From: Sporolactobacillus terrae DSM 11697
Lineage (GTDB): Bacteria > Bacillota > Bacilli > Bacillales > Sporolactobacillaceae
Assembly (NCBI RefSeq): GCF_000648615.1
Contig: NZ_JFZC01000047.1
Span: 1-64,000, forward strand
DNA: 64,000 nucleotides
Direction of reading: 5' to 3'
The notes beneath the pieces were generated by a model. The model was given only the letters and a program-made list of their open reading frames with translations, did not search any database and was not told the DNA's origin. This document shows, piece by piece, positions 25,405 through 34,562 of the stretch. A program made the position numbers and the translations under genes. Positions within the stretch are counted from its first letter, which is position 1. Each line of letters starts with the position of its first letter.

Positions 25405-26313
25405 TTACATGGTAAGCGACGTTTGAACCTCTGCTTTATCATCTTTTTGATAATCACTTCTATAGATCACGCGTCCAATCATACAGCCGGGGCCGATTTT
25501 CACGCGATCGCCGCGAACAACGTTTGCTTCAGTATCTTCGAGATAAATATCATCGCCTTCGATCGTATCCACGATCAACCTTCTTTTACCCATAGCGCTC
25601 AACAGTGAAGCAAACAACGCAGTTGCTGCTGTCTGACGGCGGACCGTTAACCGCAAGCTCCTCACTCTCTAAATCTTTTTCAACGACCAGCATTCCGGAA
25701 CTACTTATAGAGTCGCCGTGCATCGCACCAAACACCTTGGTCTGGCCGTCACTTTGAATGCGTTCTCCATGAACATCGCCCTTCACCTTACATGAACCGT
25801 TAATGATCATCGATTCGGCGCTCAGCTGTTGCACCGATTTCCCGCACCTTATTGATCGTATTAAATTTCAGTACCATATCAATTGTGTCGCAATTGAGCA
25901 AACCCGCTACCTGAATACCGCCGCGCATACCCAATGCCTCAAGCGATACATCGCCGGAAACGCTGAGCATACCATGTACTTTCATCGACTCACCGGTGAC
26001 GTTCTGCGCAATCGTCAGTTCCCCGTAAACCACGGACTGCTGCAACGCACAATGACCTTGCACCTGCGTTTGTCCCAATCAGCCGGGCCTGCTTGGCTGC
26101 CAAACTGCCGCCGATAGCGACTTCACCCATATTTTTAAATGTCGTACAGGACAGGTCGCCGGAAATGGAGCATTCACCCATCACCTTGCATGAGTCCGCT
26201 TCCACCGATCCCGTTATCGTACATTCACCCATCGTTCGCACTTTATCGAATTGCCCGCCGTTCGATTGCGTTTCGCCCATTATTTTCAAGTCTTTTCCTG
26301 TCGCTTGACTCAT
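25405..26313 (-). pseudogene. Bactofilin-like polymer protein with three frameshifts
   Basis: Four overlapping minus-strand frames read in series as one YhbE/YhbF-like polymer-forming protein of about 300 residues. Order: MSQATGKDLKIMGETQSNGG...MGECTITGSVEAD...GEVAIGGSLAAKQARL (26313 down to ~26060); LGQTQVQGHCAL...SVSGDVSLEALGMRGG (to ~25850); QLSAESMIINGSCKVKGDVHGE...VFGAMHGDSI (to ~25620); RRLIVDTIEGDDIYLEDTEANVVRGDRVKIGPGC (to the stop). The tandem MGE..I.GS repeats are the bactofilin beta-helix. Frame changes near 26060, 25830 and 25640 break it unless they are sequence errors. Directly downstream of yhbD, as in Bacillus, where these proteins act at the cell surface or in flagellar assembly. 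Confidence 0.75.
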
Positions 26314-26314
26314 T

Positions 26315-26977
26315 TTACCCGCCCTCTCGACTGATTTCTCTCGCGTTTATCGATTCGATTCGTTTTTTTAATTTCTCAATATTCGAGGAGATTGACTGTT
26401 TCTTAATGACGTGCACTCCTTGATCAAAGAAAATCGAAACTTCATCTGCAGCAATCAAAACCACAGAAACACCCATTTTCCGGATATAATATAAATAACT
26501 ATTTTTATCGTAAAGTCTGCTGCTGTTCTCCTGCATAACATTGAGTAGATCGCTGGCTTCCGAACGATTCATTTGCCCCTCGCTCAGCATTTGGTCAAGC
26601 AGAAACATGGCCAGTAAATCGATAAACGGATATTCGCTCTGATTCGGTCGTTGCTTCTTGAAAAGATTCAGGGCTGTTGTTGAAACAATGTTTTGATCAA
26701 GCATCTGTTCTTCAGATAAAAAGATTTTTGTCACCGACCGCGGCGAAAAATGCTCTGCCAGTTCATCAAGCGACAACGTATCCTTCATCTCCGATATCAC
26801 ATGAACCCGATTTAAGATTTTCTTTTCTGGGAAAAAGGTTTCTTGCCCGGTATAAGTTGCTTTTCGAATAAACCAGTTTTCCGGAATCAAATTTTTCCGC
26901 TTCCAACGATAGAGCTGACCATACGAAATGCCCGTTCGCTCAAGCAGCTCTTTTTTTGTAATTAATGGTTCATCCAC
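26315..26977 (-). CDS. yhbD: YhbD-family putative regulator
   Basis: A 220-residue protein of the YhbD (DUF4004) family. The MerR-like N-terminal helix-turn-helix is ITKKELLERTGISYGQLYRWKRKNLIPENWFIRKATYTGQETFFPEKKILNRVHVI (residues 7-60); the rest is a helical domain of unknown role, ending VSIFFDQGVHVIKKQSISSNIEKLKKRI. A GTG at 26977 with GGAGG 7 bases upstream is the start; the upstream frame to 27025 covers the Shine-Dalgarno. Its stop is 1 base from the bactofilin ATG, so the two form an operon; it may regulate or localise the bactofilin. Confidence 0.82.
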   Translation of the reverse strand: MDEPLITKKELLERTGISYGQLYRWKRKNLIPENWFIRKATYTGQETFFPEKKILNRVHVISEMKDTLSLDELAEHFSPRSVTKIFLSEEQMLDQNIVSTTALNLFKKQRPNQSEYPFIDLLAMFLLDQMLSEGQMNRSEASDLLNVMQENSSRLYDKNSYLYYIRKMGVSVVLIAADEVSIFFDQGVHVIKKQSISSNIEKLKKRIESINAREISREGG

Positions 26978-27092
26978 ACGCGATCCTCCCTCACGTCTTT
27001 TCACACGCCAACCATAACATAACACTGTTACGTTGTAAATGGCGTTTTTTCATACACTTTCCTTTTTTTTGATTTGTTATACTATATAAATC

Positions 27093-27110
27093 CCCCGATT
27101 AAACATCGGG
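27093..27110 (+). promoter_or_regulatory. Leader hairpin of the amino acid permease
   Basis: CCCCGAT/ATCGGG hairpin between a -10-like TATACT (about 27078-27083) and the Shine-Dalgarno. It may stabilise the mRNA; there is no T-run, so it is not a terminator. Confidence 0.4.
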
Positions 27111-27153
27111 CGGAACCCATCATAAGAGAGAACGACAACAGGGAGGAAATGAA

Positions 27154-28509
27154 GTGGAAAATCAGCATCTTGAGCGAAAGCTGAAAAACAGACATATTCA
27201 GCTGATCGCAATTGGCGGAGCCATTGGCACCGGATTATTTCTTGGATCCGGAAAAGCGATTCATTTAGCTGGTCCGTCGATTATTTTTGCCTATCTCATC
27301 ATTGGTATTGCTCTGTTTTTTGTTATGCGTGCACTTGGTGAGCTGCTCTTATCAAATTCCGGCTATGCATCATTCACCGATTTTACCTCGGAATACCTTG
27401 GCCCATGGGCTGGTTTTGTCACCGGATGGACCTACTGGTTTTGCTGGATCATGACCGCCATGGCCGACATCACCGCCGTAGGCAAGTACATGCAGTTTTG
27501 GTTTCAGGTTCCGCAATGGATTCCTGCCTTCCTCTGCCTGATCGTTTTAACGATTTTAAATTTGCTTACGGTAAAAATGTTCGGTGAAATTGAATTCTGG
27601 TTCGCCATCATAAAAGTTGTTACCATCGTTGCTTTGATTATCCTCGGATTAATTTTAATTGTTATCGGTTTTAAAACAGATTATGGACAAGCTTCCGTCC
27701 AAAATTTATGGGCGTACGGCGGCTTATTCCCGCATGGCATCGATGGCTTTTTCCTTGGCTTTCAAATGGCTGTCTTCTCATTTGTCGGGATTGAACTGGT
27801 CGGTGTGACCGCTGCTGAAACGGCGGATCCCGAGAAAAATATTCCACGCGCGATCAACAGCCTGCCCGTACGTGTTCTGCTGTTTTATATTGGCGCACTA
27901 TTTGTCATTCTCTGCATCATTCCTTGGATAAAACTTCATGCAGAGCACAGCCCCTTTGTCACGGTATTTACACTCGTCGGCATCCCCGCCGCTGCCGGAA
28001 TCATTAATTTTGTCGTGCTGACCTCGGCAGCTTCCGCATGCAACAGTGGGCTGTTCTCGACCAGTCGTATGCTCTTTTCTCTCGGGCGTGACGGCAATGC
28101 ACCGAAAAGCTTCGCACGCTTAGGGAAAAGTGCCGTGCCAAGCGCAGCATTAATCTGCTCAACATTGGCACTGTTTGCAGGCGTTATCCTTAACTATTTC
28201 CTGCCCGACATTGTGTTCACGCTCGTTACAAGCATCAGCGCCATTTGTTTCATCTGGGTATGGGGCGTCATTTTAGTCGCGCATATTATCTATTTAAAAA
28301 AGCGCCCGGATCTTGCTGCCGCATCCAAATTCAAGGCACCGCTCGCTCCATTAATTAATTGGATCGTCCTTGCCTTTTTCATCTTTCTTCTTGTGCTCAT
28401 TGGCATGGCTGCCGACACACGCATCGCTCTTTTTGTGACACCGGTATGGTTCTTGCTTCTGTTTATTGCCTATAGCCTGCATCGCAAAAAACGGCAAAGT
28501 CAGCGATAA
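27154..28509 (+). CDS. Amino acid permease (AapA/CycA-like)
   Basis: A 451-residue, 12-segment APC-superfamily transporter. The N-terminal signature RKLKNRHIQLIAIGGAIGTGLFLGSGKAIHLAGPSIIFAYLIIG is that of the amino acid transporter subfamily; FVGIELVGVTAAETADPEKNIPRAIN is the conserved helix-6/loop region. The closest known subgroup is the D-serine/D-alanine/glycine permease, but specificity is not secure. The start is a GTG at 27154 with GGGAGG 7 bases upstream (an overlapping ATG is out of frame). Divergent from yhbD. Confidence 0.85.
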   Translation: MENQHLERKLKNRHIQLIAIGGAIGTGLFLGSGKAIHLAGPSIIFAYLIIGIALFFVMRALGELLLSNSGYASFTDFTSEYLGPWAGFVTGWTYWFCWIMTAMADITAVGKYMQFWFQVPQWIPAFLCLIVLTILNLLTVKMFGEIEFWFAIIKVVTIVALIILGLILIVIGFKTDYGQASVQNLWAYGGLFPHGIDGFFLGFQMAVFSFVGIELVGVTAAETADPEKNIPRAINSLPVRVLLFYIGALFVILCIIPWIKLHAEHSPFVTVFTLVGIPAAAGIINFVVLTSAASACNSGLFSTSRMLFSLGRDGNAPKSFARLGKSAVPSAALICSTLALFAGVILNYFLPDIVFTLVTSISAICFIWVWGVILVAHIIYLKKRPDLAAASKFKAPLAPLINWIVLAFFIFLLVLIGMAADTRIALFVTPVWFLLLFIAYSLHRKKRQSQR

Positions 28510-28642
28510 TACTCGCTACGCCGAGCCGCAGAAAACTTTTTTGAAATAAAAGTTTGTCTCAGATGAAAATTTATTTTTTAATCAACAAATCAGTTATACT
28601 AATTGTAATCGTGTATGATGTGGTCTTGAGGAGGATGTCGAT

Positions 28643-29617
28643 TTGCCGGAAAAACCAAAACTGGAGGATGTCGCCAAACTTGCGGGTGTATCACCGACAA
28701 CCGTATCACGCGTACTGAACAACCGAGGCGCGATCAGTGAACGGACACGGCGCAATGTGAACAATGCTATTCAACAATTAAACTATCATCCCAATGAAAT
28801 CGCACGCTCTTTATTTGGCAGCAAGACGCATTTTATCGGACTAATTTTTCCATCCACCGGGCATCCTTTTTTCGGAGAGTTGATCTTTCAGATTGAAAAT
28901 ATCCTTTCTGAAAAACACTACAAGGTACTGATCTGCAATACCATGGATCAAACGGAAAAAGAGCGCAGCTACTTGGACATGCTTCTGTCCAATCAAGTTG
29001 ATGGAATGATCGTTGGTGCGCACAATATCGGGATTGATATTTATCAACGCGCAAAACTGCCGATTGTCGCTATCGACCGCAAAATGTCGGAAACGATCAC
29101 CGTTGTCAGCAGCGATAACTATCAAGGCGGACGCATGGCCGCTGAAGAACTGCTTCGTCAAGGACGGAGCAAAATTATTCATGTGAACAGCATCCGTCAA
29201 AAGGAGGCGCCCTCGAGCTACTTGCGCCGAAAAGGGTACGAGGACGTAATGACCGAACACGGTCTTCCTTTCAAAACCTATGAAATCGAATCGCCTTTTG
29301 ACCCTGAAGTCAAAAAACAGATTCTCTCGTCGCTATTGGATCAGGATCCAACGATCGACGGCATGTTTTTAAGTGATGATTTGACCGCCGCAATCGCGCT
29401 CAGCATGATTCGCAAAAGAAACAGAGACATCCAGATCGTCGGCTATGATGGGACGGAAATGGTAACGACCTGCCTCCCCGAGCTGACAACGATTGTTCAG
29501 CCGATCCGCGCCATGGCTCAGCTCGCTGTCGATCTTCTATTGAAAGAGATCAACAATGAATTTGACGGGATTAAAAAGAACTATATTTTACCGGTGACAC
29601 TGCGACGGGGGACATAA
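28643..29617 (+). CDS. LacI-family transcriptional regulator
   Basis: A 324-residue repressor: N-terminal LacI helix-turn-helix KLEDVAKLAGVSPTTVSRVLNNRGAISERTRRNVNNAIQQLNYHPNEIARSL and a periplasmic-binding-like sugar domain (IGLIFPSTGHPFFGELIFQIENILSEKHYKVLICNTMD ... IQIVGYDGTEM). It resembles sucrose/ribose regulators (ScrR/RbsR). The start is TTG, 8 bases after AGGAGG. It has no adjacent sugar genes; the nearest hint of a sucrose locus is a ROK fructokinase relic at 44.5 kb. It is bounded by its own promoter region and a terminator. Confidence 0.88.
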   Translation: MPEKPKLEDVAKLAGVSPTTVSRVLNNRGAISERTRRNVNNAIQQLNYHPNEIARSLFGSKTHFIGLIFPSTGHPFFGELIFQIENILSEKHYKVLICNTMDQTEKERSYLDMLLSNQVDGMIVGAHNIGIDIYQRAKLPIVAIDRKMSETITVVSSDNYQGGRMAAEELLRQGRSKIIHVNSIRQKEAPSSYLRRKGYEDVMTEHGLPFKTYEIESPFDPEVKKQILSSLLDQDPTIDGMFLSDDLTAAIALSMIRKRNRDIQIVGYDGTEMVTTCLPELTTIVQPIRAMAQLAVDLLLKEINNEFDGIKKNYILPVTLRRGT

Positions 29618-29658
29618 CCCCTCAGTCACTCCCACACCATTGTGAATGATGGCAAAAC

Positions 29659-29699
29659 AAAACCGCTTTTTTGGGAATTCTCCCAAAAAGCGGTTTTTA
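29659..29699 (+). terminator. Terminator of the LacI gene
   Basis: AAAACCGCTTTTTTGGGA and its complement around a short centre, ending in TTTTT. Confidence 0.88.
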
Positions 29700-29782
29700 A
29701 TCTTTAGTAAATTTTCTGTATAATATCTATTTTCGCCCATCTATAATTTAGTTATACATTTTAGAAGGTGAGGTTTTCTTAC

Positions 29783-31342
29783 ATGAAGAAGTTGTCATTG
29801 CTCACATGCTTCCTACTCTTATTCACCATAATCAGCGCATGTTCTTCTGGAAACAGTACTAAGGACTCCGGAACATCTGCAAAAACAGATCAAAAACCCG
29901 TATACGGCGGCACGCTGACCATTGCCGACCTTAATGATGCAAAAGGGCTCGATCCACATAAAGAAACTAGTGCTCAATCCTTCCACTATATCGAAAATAT
30001 GTATGATACCTTATTTCGCTATAAGGATGGGAAATACGGCATCATCGAAAAGGATCTCGTCAACGATTATACGATTTCCAAAGACGGCAAGACCTATACC
30101 CTTCATCTTCACGATAACGTTAAATTTCATAATGGTGATCCGTTAACTTCATCAGATGTGAAATACTCCATTGAGCGGATCATCAAAATGGGTGTTCGCG
30201 CACAACAATTTGATGCTGTGAAGTCCATCGACACGCCGGATAAGACAACGGTTGTCATTACTCTGAAACAAGCAGTTGCTCCGTTCCTGACGTTCTTAGC
30301 CAACCCAATGAACGCAATTGTTAACAAAACTATTGTTGAGAAAAATGGAGGCAAGTTGGATCAGGCTGATGCAGGAAGCGGACCTTTCACGCTTGTTTCT
30401 TGGAAGAAAGATCAGGAAATGGTCCTTAAAAAGAATAAATCCTACTTCAAAAAAGGACTTCCTTATCTAGATAAAGTTGTTTTTAAAGCCATCCCCGACA
30501 GCACCGCCCGTTCAACAGCCATTCGAAATAAGGAATTAAATATCGATCTGCAGCTCACCGCAAAAGATAAAATGCTGCTTGATCATGCATCCGGTGTCAC
30601 GGTTAAGTCGGTGACCGGCACCTATTGGGAATACATTGGGCTTAATGTCACCAAAGGGCCGCTCAAGAAAAAAGAAGTCCGTGACGCGATTGCATGGGCC
30701 GTTGACCGCAATGCGCTGAATAAGCAAGTGAAATTCGGACAAGCAACACCACTGACGGGTGGACCAATCCCGCCCGGCCATGCCTATGACGCAAAGCTGG
30801 ACACATTCAGCAAGCGCGATACAGCTAAAGCGAAGCAGCTGCTGGCTGATGCCGGCTATCCGGATGGGTTCTCAATTACACTTAAGGTCGGACAAAACCA
30901 GGATCAAGTGGATGCTGCTCAGGTTATTAAGGACCAGTTAAAAGCTGTCGGCATTAAAGTCAACATTGAGCAGCAAGAAGACAGTGTATTCTTTAATGCA
31001 CTAGGCAAAAAGCAATTTGAAATGACGATTGTCGGCTGGGTCGGCTTCGTTGATCCGGACGAATTCTTCTACAATATTTTCCATACAGGCGGTGCCTACA
31101 ACCAGCAAGGTTACACCAACAAAGAAGTTGACAAGCTGCTTGAAGAAGGCCGCGTCACCATGGATGAAGCAAAACGCAAACAGATCTATGACCATGCACA
31201 GAAATTGATTGTGGAAGATGCACCGATGGTATTCTTATATGCCAACAAACAATCAACAGCGATGACCGACACGGTTCATGGATTTGATGTAAACCCAACC
31301 GTCACAACGAAGTCTTTGGAGAGCACTTGGCTCAGCAAATAA
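29783..31342 (+). CDS. Peptide ABC importer, binding lipoprotein
   Basis: A 519-residue family-5 extracellular solute-binding protein (DppA/OppA type) that captures di- or oligopeptides. Lipoprotein signal MKKLSLLTCFLLLFTIISAC; then VYGGTLTIADLNDAKGLDPHKETSAQSFHYIENMYDTLFRY, the usual mature start. The frame begins at a GTG (29768) that lies inside the Shine-Dalgarno GAAGGTGAGG; the ATG at 29783 is the start. First gene of a seven-gene cluster, but separated from the permeases by 365 bases with a hairpin, an arrangement that keeps binding protein in excess. Confidence 0.9.
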   Translation: MKKLSLLTCFLLLFTIISACSSGNSTKDSGTSAKTDQKPVYGGTLTIADLNDAKGLDPHKETSAQSFHYIENMYDTLFRYKDGKYGIIEKDLVNDYTISKDGKTYTLHLHDNVKFHNGDPLTSSDVKYSIERIIKMGVRAQQFDAVKSIDTPDKTTVVITLKQAVAPFLTFLANPMNAIVNKTIVEKNGGKLDQADAGSGPFTLVSWKKDQEMVLKKNKSYFKKGLPYLDKVVFKAIPDSTARSTAIRNKELNIDLQLTAKDKMLLDHASGVTVKSVTGTYWEYIGLNVTKGPLKKKEVRDAIAWAVDRNALNKQVKFGQATPLTGGPIPPGHAYDAKLDTFSKRDTAKAKQLLADAGYPDGFSITLKVGQNQDQVDAAQVIKDQLKAVGIKVNIEQQEDSVFFNALGKKQFEMTIVGWVGFVDPDEFFYNIFHTGGAYNQQGYTNKEVDKLLEEGRVTMDEAKRKQIYDHAQKLIVEDAPMVFLYANKQSTAMTDTVHGFDVNPTVTTKSLESTWLSK

Positions 31343-31359
31343 TCCTAAGTCTTATTGAG

Positions 31360-31630
31360 AAAAACCGGGCAAAAAGCGCCCGGTCCTTACTTCCGCAGGA
31401 TGCGGTGGCTTTCGCGTTGCATACAGGACGTATACTCCCTTAGCGAAAGTTCATTTCTAGTTAGCAGAAGTTCCCTTACTTAGTGGACGTTCCTTTTGCT
31501 CCGTATGCGGTTTTAAGCCATCAAGTTTGTGCCTGACGGGCGCTTCGCTTGCTCGCTGCAAGCCTCCTTGGCCCTGCTAATAGACCTGCGTTTTTGATTC
31601 CTAGTTAGGACACTAGGTTATGGCGAATGA
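31360..31630. repeat. Dispersed repeat, divergent copy E
   Basis: No gene. GGGCAAAAAGCGCCCGGT matches 9397-9414 and GGGCGCTTCGCTTGCTCGCTGC resembles the core; TTTTTGATTCCTAGTTAGGACAC matches the TTTGATTCT...ACAC tail of the copies at 200 and 19650. A 100-base unrelated insert (TATACTCCCTTAGCG to TATGCGG) splits it. Confidence 0.5.
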
Positions 31631-31647
31631 TATACTTTTTTTCTTGC

Positions 31648-31677
31648 GAAAAAGACAAGACAGCCCTTGTCTTTTTC
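31648..31677 (+). terminator. Intra-operon hairpin before the permeases
   Basis: GAAAAAGACAAG/CTTGTCTTTTTC, a perfect 12-base repeat ending in a T-run and lying 30 bases before the dppB-like start. It probably reduces transcription from the binding-protein gene into the permease genes. Confidence 0.65.
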
Positions 31678-31707
31678 ATTACATACTAATTTTGTAGGGG
31701 CGAGCTT

Positions 31708-32652
31708 ATGGGTAAATACATTCTTCACCGATTAATAATCGCTGTACCTATACTTATCGGCATATCGATCTTAACGTTCTTCTTGATCCGGCTTGTTCCG
31801 GGAGACACGGTAACAGCCATTCTTGGAACCAATTACGACCCGAAACTTGCGCATAAACTGCGCAGCGAAATGGGACTGGATCAGCCGGTGATCCTTCAAT
31901 ATTTAATTTGGATTGGACACGTCTTTATGGGCGACTTCGGTACATCTTCATTTACGGGACAGCCGGTGCTTTCAGCCCTTATGGAACGGCTTCCGATCAC
32001 GCTGGAGCTGGCACTGCTCAGCTTGGTTGTTGCCCTGATCATCGCGATCCCGCTAGGTGTGCTCGCCGCGTACAAACACGGCACCAGAGCCGATTATGCT
32101 TCGGGAACATTCGGCATGTTCGGGATCTCCGTTCCAAACTTTTGGCTGGGCACTTTGCTCATTCTCATCTTTTCACTGCACTTGCATCTGCTTCCTTCCG
32201 GCGGATACCAGCCGCTGAGCAAAGGTATCGGCGAAAATCTAAGATCATTGCTGATGCCGGTTATCGCGCTTGGCACAGCGGTTGCCGCCGTAACCATGCG
32301 TTCCACACGTTCAGCAATGCTTGATGTACTTAATGAGGACTACATCAAAATGGCAAAAGCGAAAGGTGCCAGCAATGCGAGAATCATATGGAAACATGGG
32401 CTTCGCAACGCATTGGTACCGGTTATGACTGTCGTCGGCATCCAGATCGGCTATCTGCTTGGCGGATCAGTAATCATTGAACAGGTGTTTGCACTTCCGG
32501 GCATGGGCCGGCTTGCACTGCAGGCCATTTCCAATCGTGACTACAGCCTGCTTCAAGGAACCATTCTGTTCGTTGCCGTAACCTTCATTATGATTAATCT
32601 GATCATTGATGTGATCTACGGATGGATCAATCCAAGCATTCGATATAAATAA
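31708..32652 (+). CDS. Peptide ABC importer, permease 1 (DppB-like)
   Basis: A 314-residue inner-membrane subunit with the DppB N-terminus MGKYILHRLIIAVPILIGISILTFFLIRLVPGDTV, six predicted membrane spans, and the ATPase-contact EAA loop DYIKMAKAKGASNARIIWKHGLRNALVPVMT (about 210-240). GGGGCGAG lies 6-7 bases before the ATG. 67 bases before the second permease. Confidence 0.92.
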   Translation: MGKYILHRLIIAVPILIGISILTFFLIRLVPGDTVTAILGTNYDPKLAHKLRSEMGLDQPVILQYLIWIGHVFMGDFGTSSFTGQPVLSALMERLPITLELALLSLVVALIIAIPLGVLAAYKHGTRADYASGTFGMFGISVPNFWLGTLLILIFSLHLHLLPSGGYQPLSKGIGENLRSLLMPVIALGTAVAAVTMRSTRSAMLDVLNEDYIKMAKAKGASNARIIWKHGLRNALVPVMTVVGIQIGYLLGGSVIIEQVFALPGMGRLALQAISNRDYSLLQGTILFVAVTFIMINLIIDVIYGWINPSIRYK

Positions 32653-32719
32653 ATGCCTATGCAGCTCGCTTGAGTATCTTCTAGTGCGCACTTAGTAAGT
32701 AAAATGAGGTGATTCACGC

Positions 32720-33556
32720 ATGTTAAAAGTCTGGAATCGTTATCGGCACAACCTTTTGGCAGTCAGCGGCCTCGTATTTATTCTTCTGCTGATCGTCATC
32801 GCCATCTTTGCAAGACAAATCGCACCGCACAATCCATATACAATGAGCACAGCGGCTCGGCTTACAGGTCCAAGCAGCTCGCATTGGTTCGGCACCGATC
32901 AATTCGGCAGAGATATTCTTAGCAGAATCATTTATGGTTCGCGCATTTCTCTTCAAGTCGGAATCATTGCCGTTGGGGTTTCCTTCATTGTCGGCACGGT
33001 TATGGGGGTAATCGCCGGATACAGTGGCGGTTGGGTCGATTCACTGATTTCAAGAATTACGGACGTTCTGTTTGCGCTTCCGGATATTCTTCTGGCGCTC
33101 GTGATCATGGCGATTCTCGGTCCGAGTCTAAACAATTTGATGCTGGCAATCGGCATTGTCTATACACCTATTTTCTCGCGTATCGCACGCGGTGCCGTAT
33201 TAAATATCAGAGATTCCTTATATATTGAAGCCGCCTATTCAATGGGCGTTAAGAAGATTAAGATCTTATGGCATCATATTCTGCCGAATATCCTCTCGCC
33301 GCTGATCGTTCAAGTCACCCTTTCCTTTGCCTTCGCCATCCTATCGGAAGCTGCGCTAAGCTTCTTAGGCCTTGGCGTCTCGCCGGACACCCCTTCCTGG
33401 GGCATCATGCTCAGCAGCGCAAAAGATTGGATGGAACTTGCATGGTGGACGGCTGTATTCCCGGGGATCGCAATCACGCTTGCGGTGTTCAGTTTCAATA
33501 GTGTCGGAGACGGATTGCGCGATGCACTTGATCCAAGAACCGGCACAGGCAACTAA
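32720..33556 (+). CDS. Peptide ABC importer, permease 2 (DppC-like)
   Basis: A 278-residue partner permease. N-terminal anchor LLAVSGLVFILLLIVIAIFARQIAPHNPY, the DppC hallmark HWFGTDQFGRDILSRIIYGSRISLQVG, and the EAA loop SLYIEAAYSMGVKKIKILWHHILPNILSPLIVQ. TGAGGTG is 7-8 bases before the ATG. It is 19 bases before the first ATPase. Confidence 0.92.
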   Translation: MLKVWNRYRHNLLAVSGLVFILLLIVIAIFARQIAPHNPYTMSTAARLTGPSSSHWFGTDQFGRDILSRIIYGSRISLQVGIIAVGVSFIVGTVMGVIAGYSGGWVDSLISRITDVLFALPDILLALVIMAILGPSLNNLMLAIGIVYTPIFSRIARGAVLNIRDSLYIEAAYSMGVKKIKILWHHILPNILSPLIVQVTLSFAFAILSEAALSFLGLGVSPDTPSWGIMLSSAKDWMELAWWTAVFPGIAITLAVFSFNSVGDGLRDALDPRTGTGN

Positions 33557-33575
33557 TCGATGGGAGGAGAACACG

Positions 33576-34562
33576 ATGAATGACGACCTGCTTCTTGATG
33601 TTCGGCATCTCAAAGCATATTTTAGATCAAAACAACGTACCGTGAAGGCGGTCGATGATCTGTCCTTCACTTTAAAAAAAGGCGAAATTCTCGGCCTTGT
33701 TGGTGAATCCGGATGCGGAAAAAGCACAACGACAAAGGCACTGCTCCGCTTAATCGGTAATCAAAAAAAGGAGTACCTTGAAGGAGAAGCTTTCTTCGAG
33801 GGTGAGGATCTGATCAAAAAAAGCGACAAACAAATGCAGAAGATCCGTGGCAACAAAATTGGCTTTATTGCACAGAATCCAATGTCTTCGCTCAATCCTG
33901 TCTTTACCATCGGCAATCAGATCGCGGAAGTCCCGCAGATGCATCAGCGCGCAGCAAAAAATAAAGCCTGGTCGATCGCCTTAAAGATGCTGCAAAAAGT
34001 AGGGATTTCCGATCACGAAACCCGTGCCAAACAATATGCACATCAATTCAGTGGAGGTATGAAGCAGCGCGCAGTTATCGCCATGGCGCTTGCTGGAAAT
34101 CCATCATTGCTTATTGCCGATGAACCGACAACTGCGCTTGATGTCACGATACAAGCACAAATTCTTGACCTGATGGTTAAGCTCAGAGACGAGACGCAAG
34201 CAGGGGTTTTGCTCATCACCCATGATTTAGGCGTTGTCGCAGAAGTATGCGACCGCGTCGCCGTCATGTACGCCGGGAAGATCGTTGAGCAGGCACCGGT
34301 TGACGAACTGTTTCATCATCCGCAGCATCCATACACGAAAGGATTGCTGGCATCGATGCCGAAAATCGGCTCAAGAAAAAAACTGATACCGATCAGCGGC
34401 CATCCGCCAAATCTCTATGAAATGCATGGCGGCTGCCTGTTTCAAGAGCGATGCCCCTTCGCTTTTGACCGCTGCAAAAATGTCGAACCGCCGCTGCATA
34501 AAATCGCAGAAAATCATCAGTCTGCTTGTCATTTATCAAGTGAGAGGATGAATTCCTTTTGA
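33576..34562 (+). CDS. Peptide ABC importer, ATPase 1 (DppD-like)
   Basis: A 328-residue ATPase: Walker A GLVGESGCGKSTTTKALL, Q-loop IGFIAQNPMSSLNPVF, signature FSGGMKQR, Walker B LLIADEPTTALD, switch LLITHD, and a C-terminal peptide-importer extension with the cysteine cluster GGCLFQERCPFAFDRC...ACHL that in this family can hold an iron-sulfur site. The frame is open far upstream, but GGGAGGAG precedes the ATG at 33576. Overlaps the next gene by 4 bases. Confidence 0.93.
   Translation: MNDDLLLDVRHLKAYFRSKQRTVKAVDDLSFTLKKGEILGLVGESGCGKSTTTKALLRLIGNQKKEYLEGEAFFEGEDLIKKSDKQMQKIRGNKIGFIAQNPMSSLNPVFTIGNQIAEVPQMHQRAAKNKAWSIALKMLQKVGISDHETRAKQYAHQFSGGMKQRAVIAMALAGNPSLLIADEPTTALDVTIQAQILDLMVKLRDETQAGVLLITHDLGVVAEVCDRVAVMYAGKIVEQAPVDELFHHPQHPYTKGLLASMPKIGSRKKLIPISGHPPNLYEMHGGCLFQERCPFAFDRCKNVEPPLHKIAENHQSACHLSSERMNSF

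Noticed and set aside
25156-25608. 150-residue plus-strand frame
   Set aside because: Antisense to the glycosylase relic and the bactofilin pseudogene, Cys/His-rich composition typical of a shadow frame.
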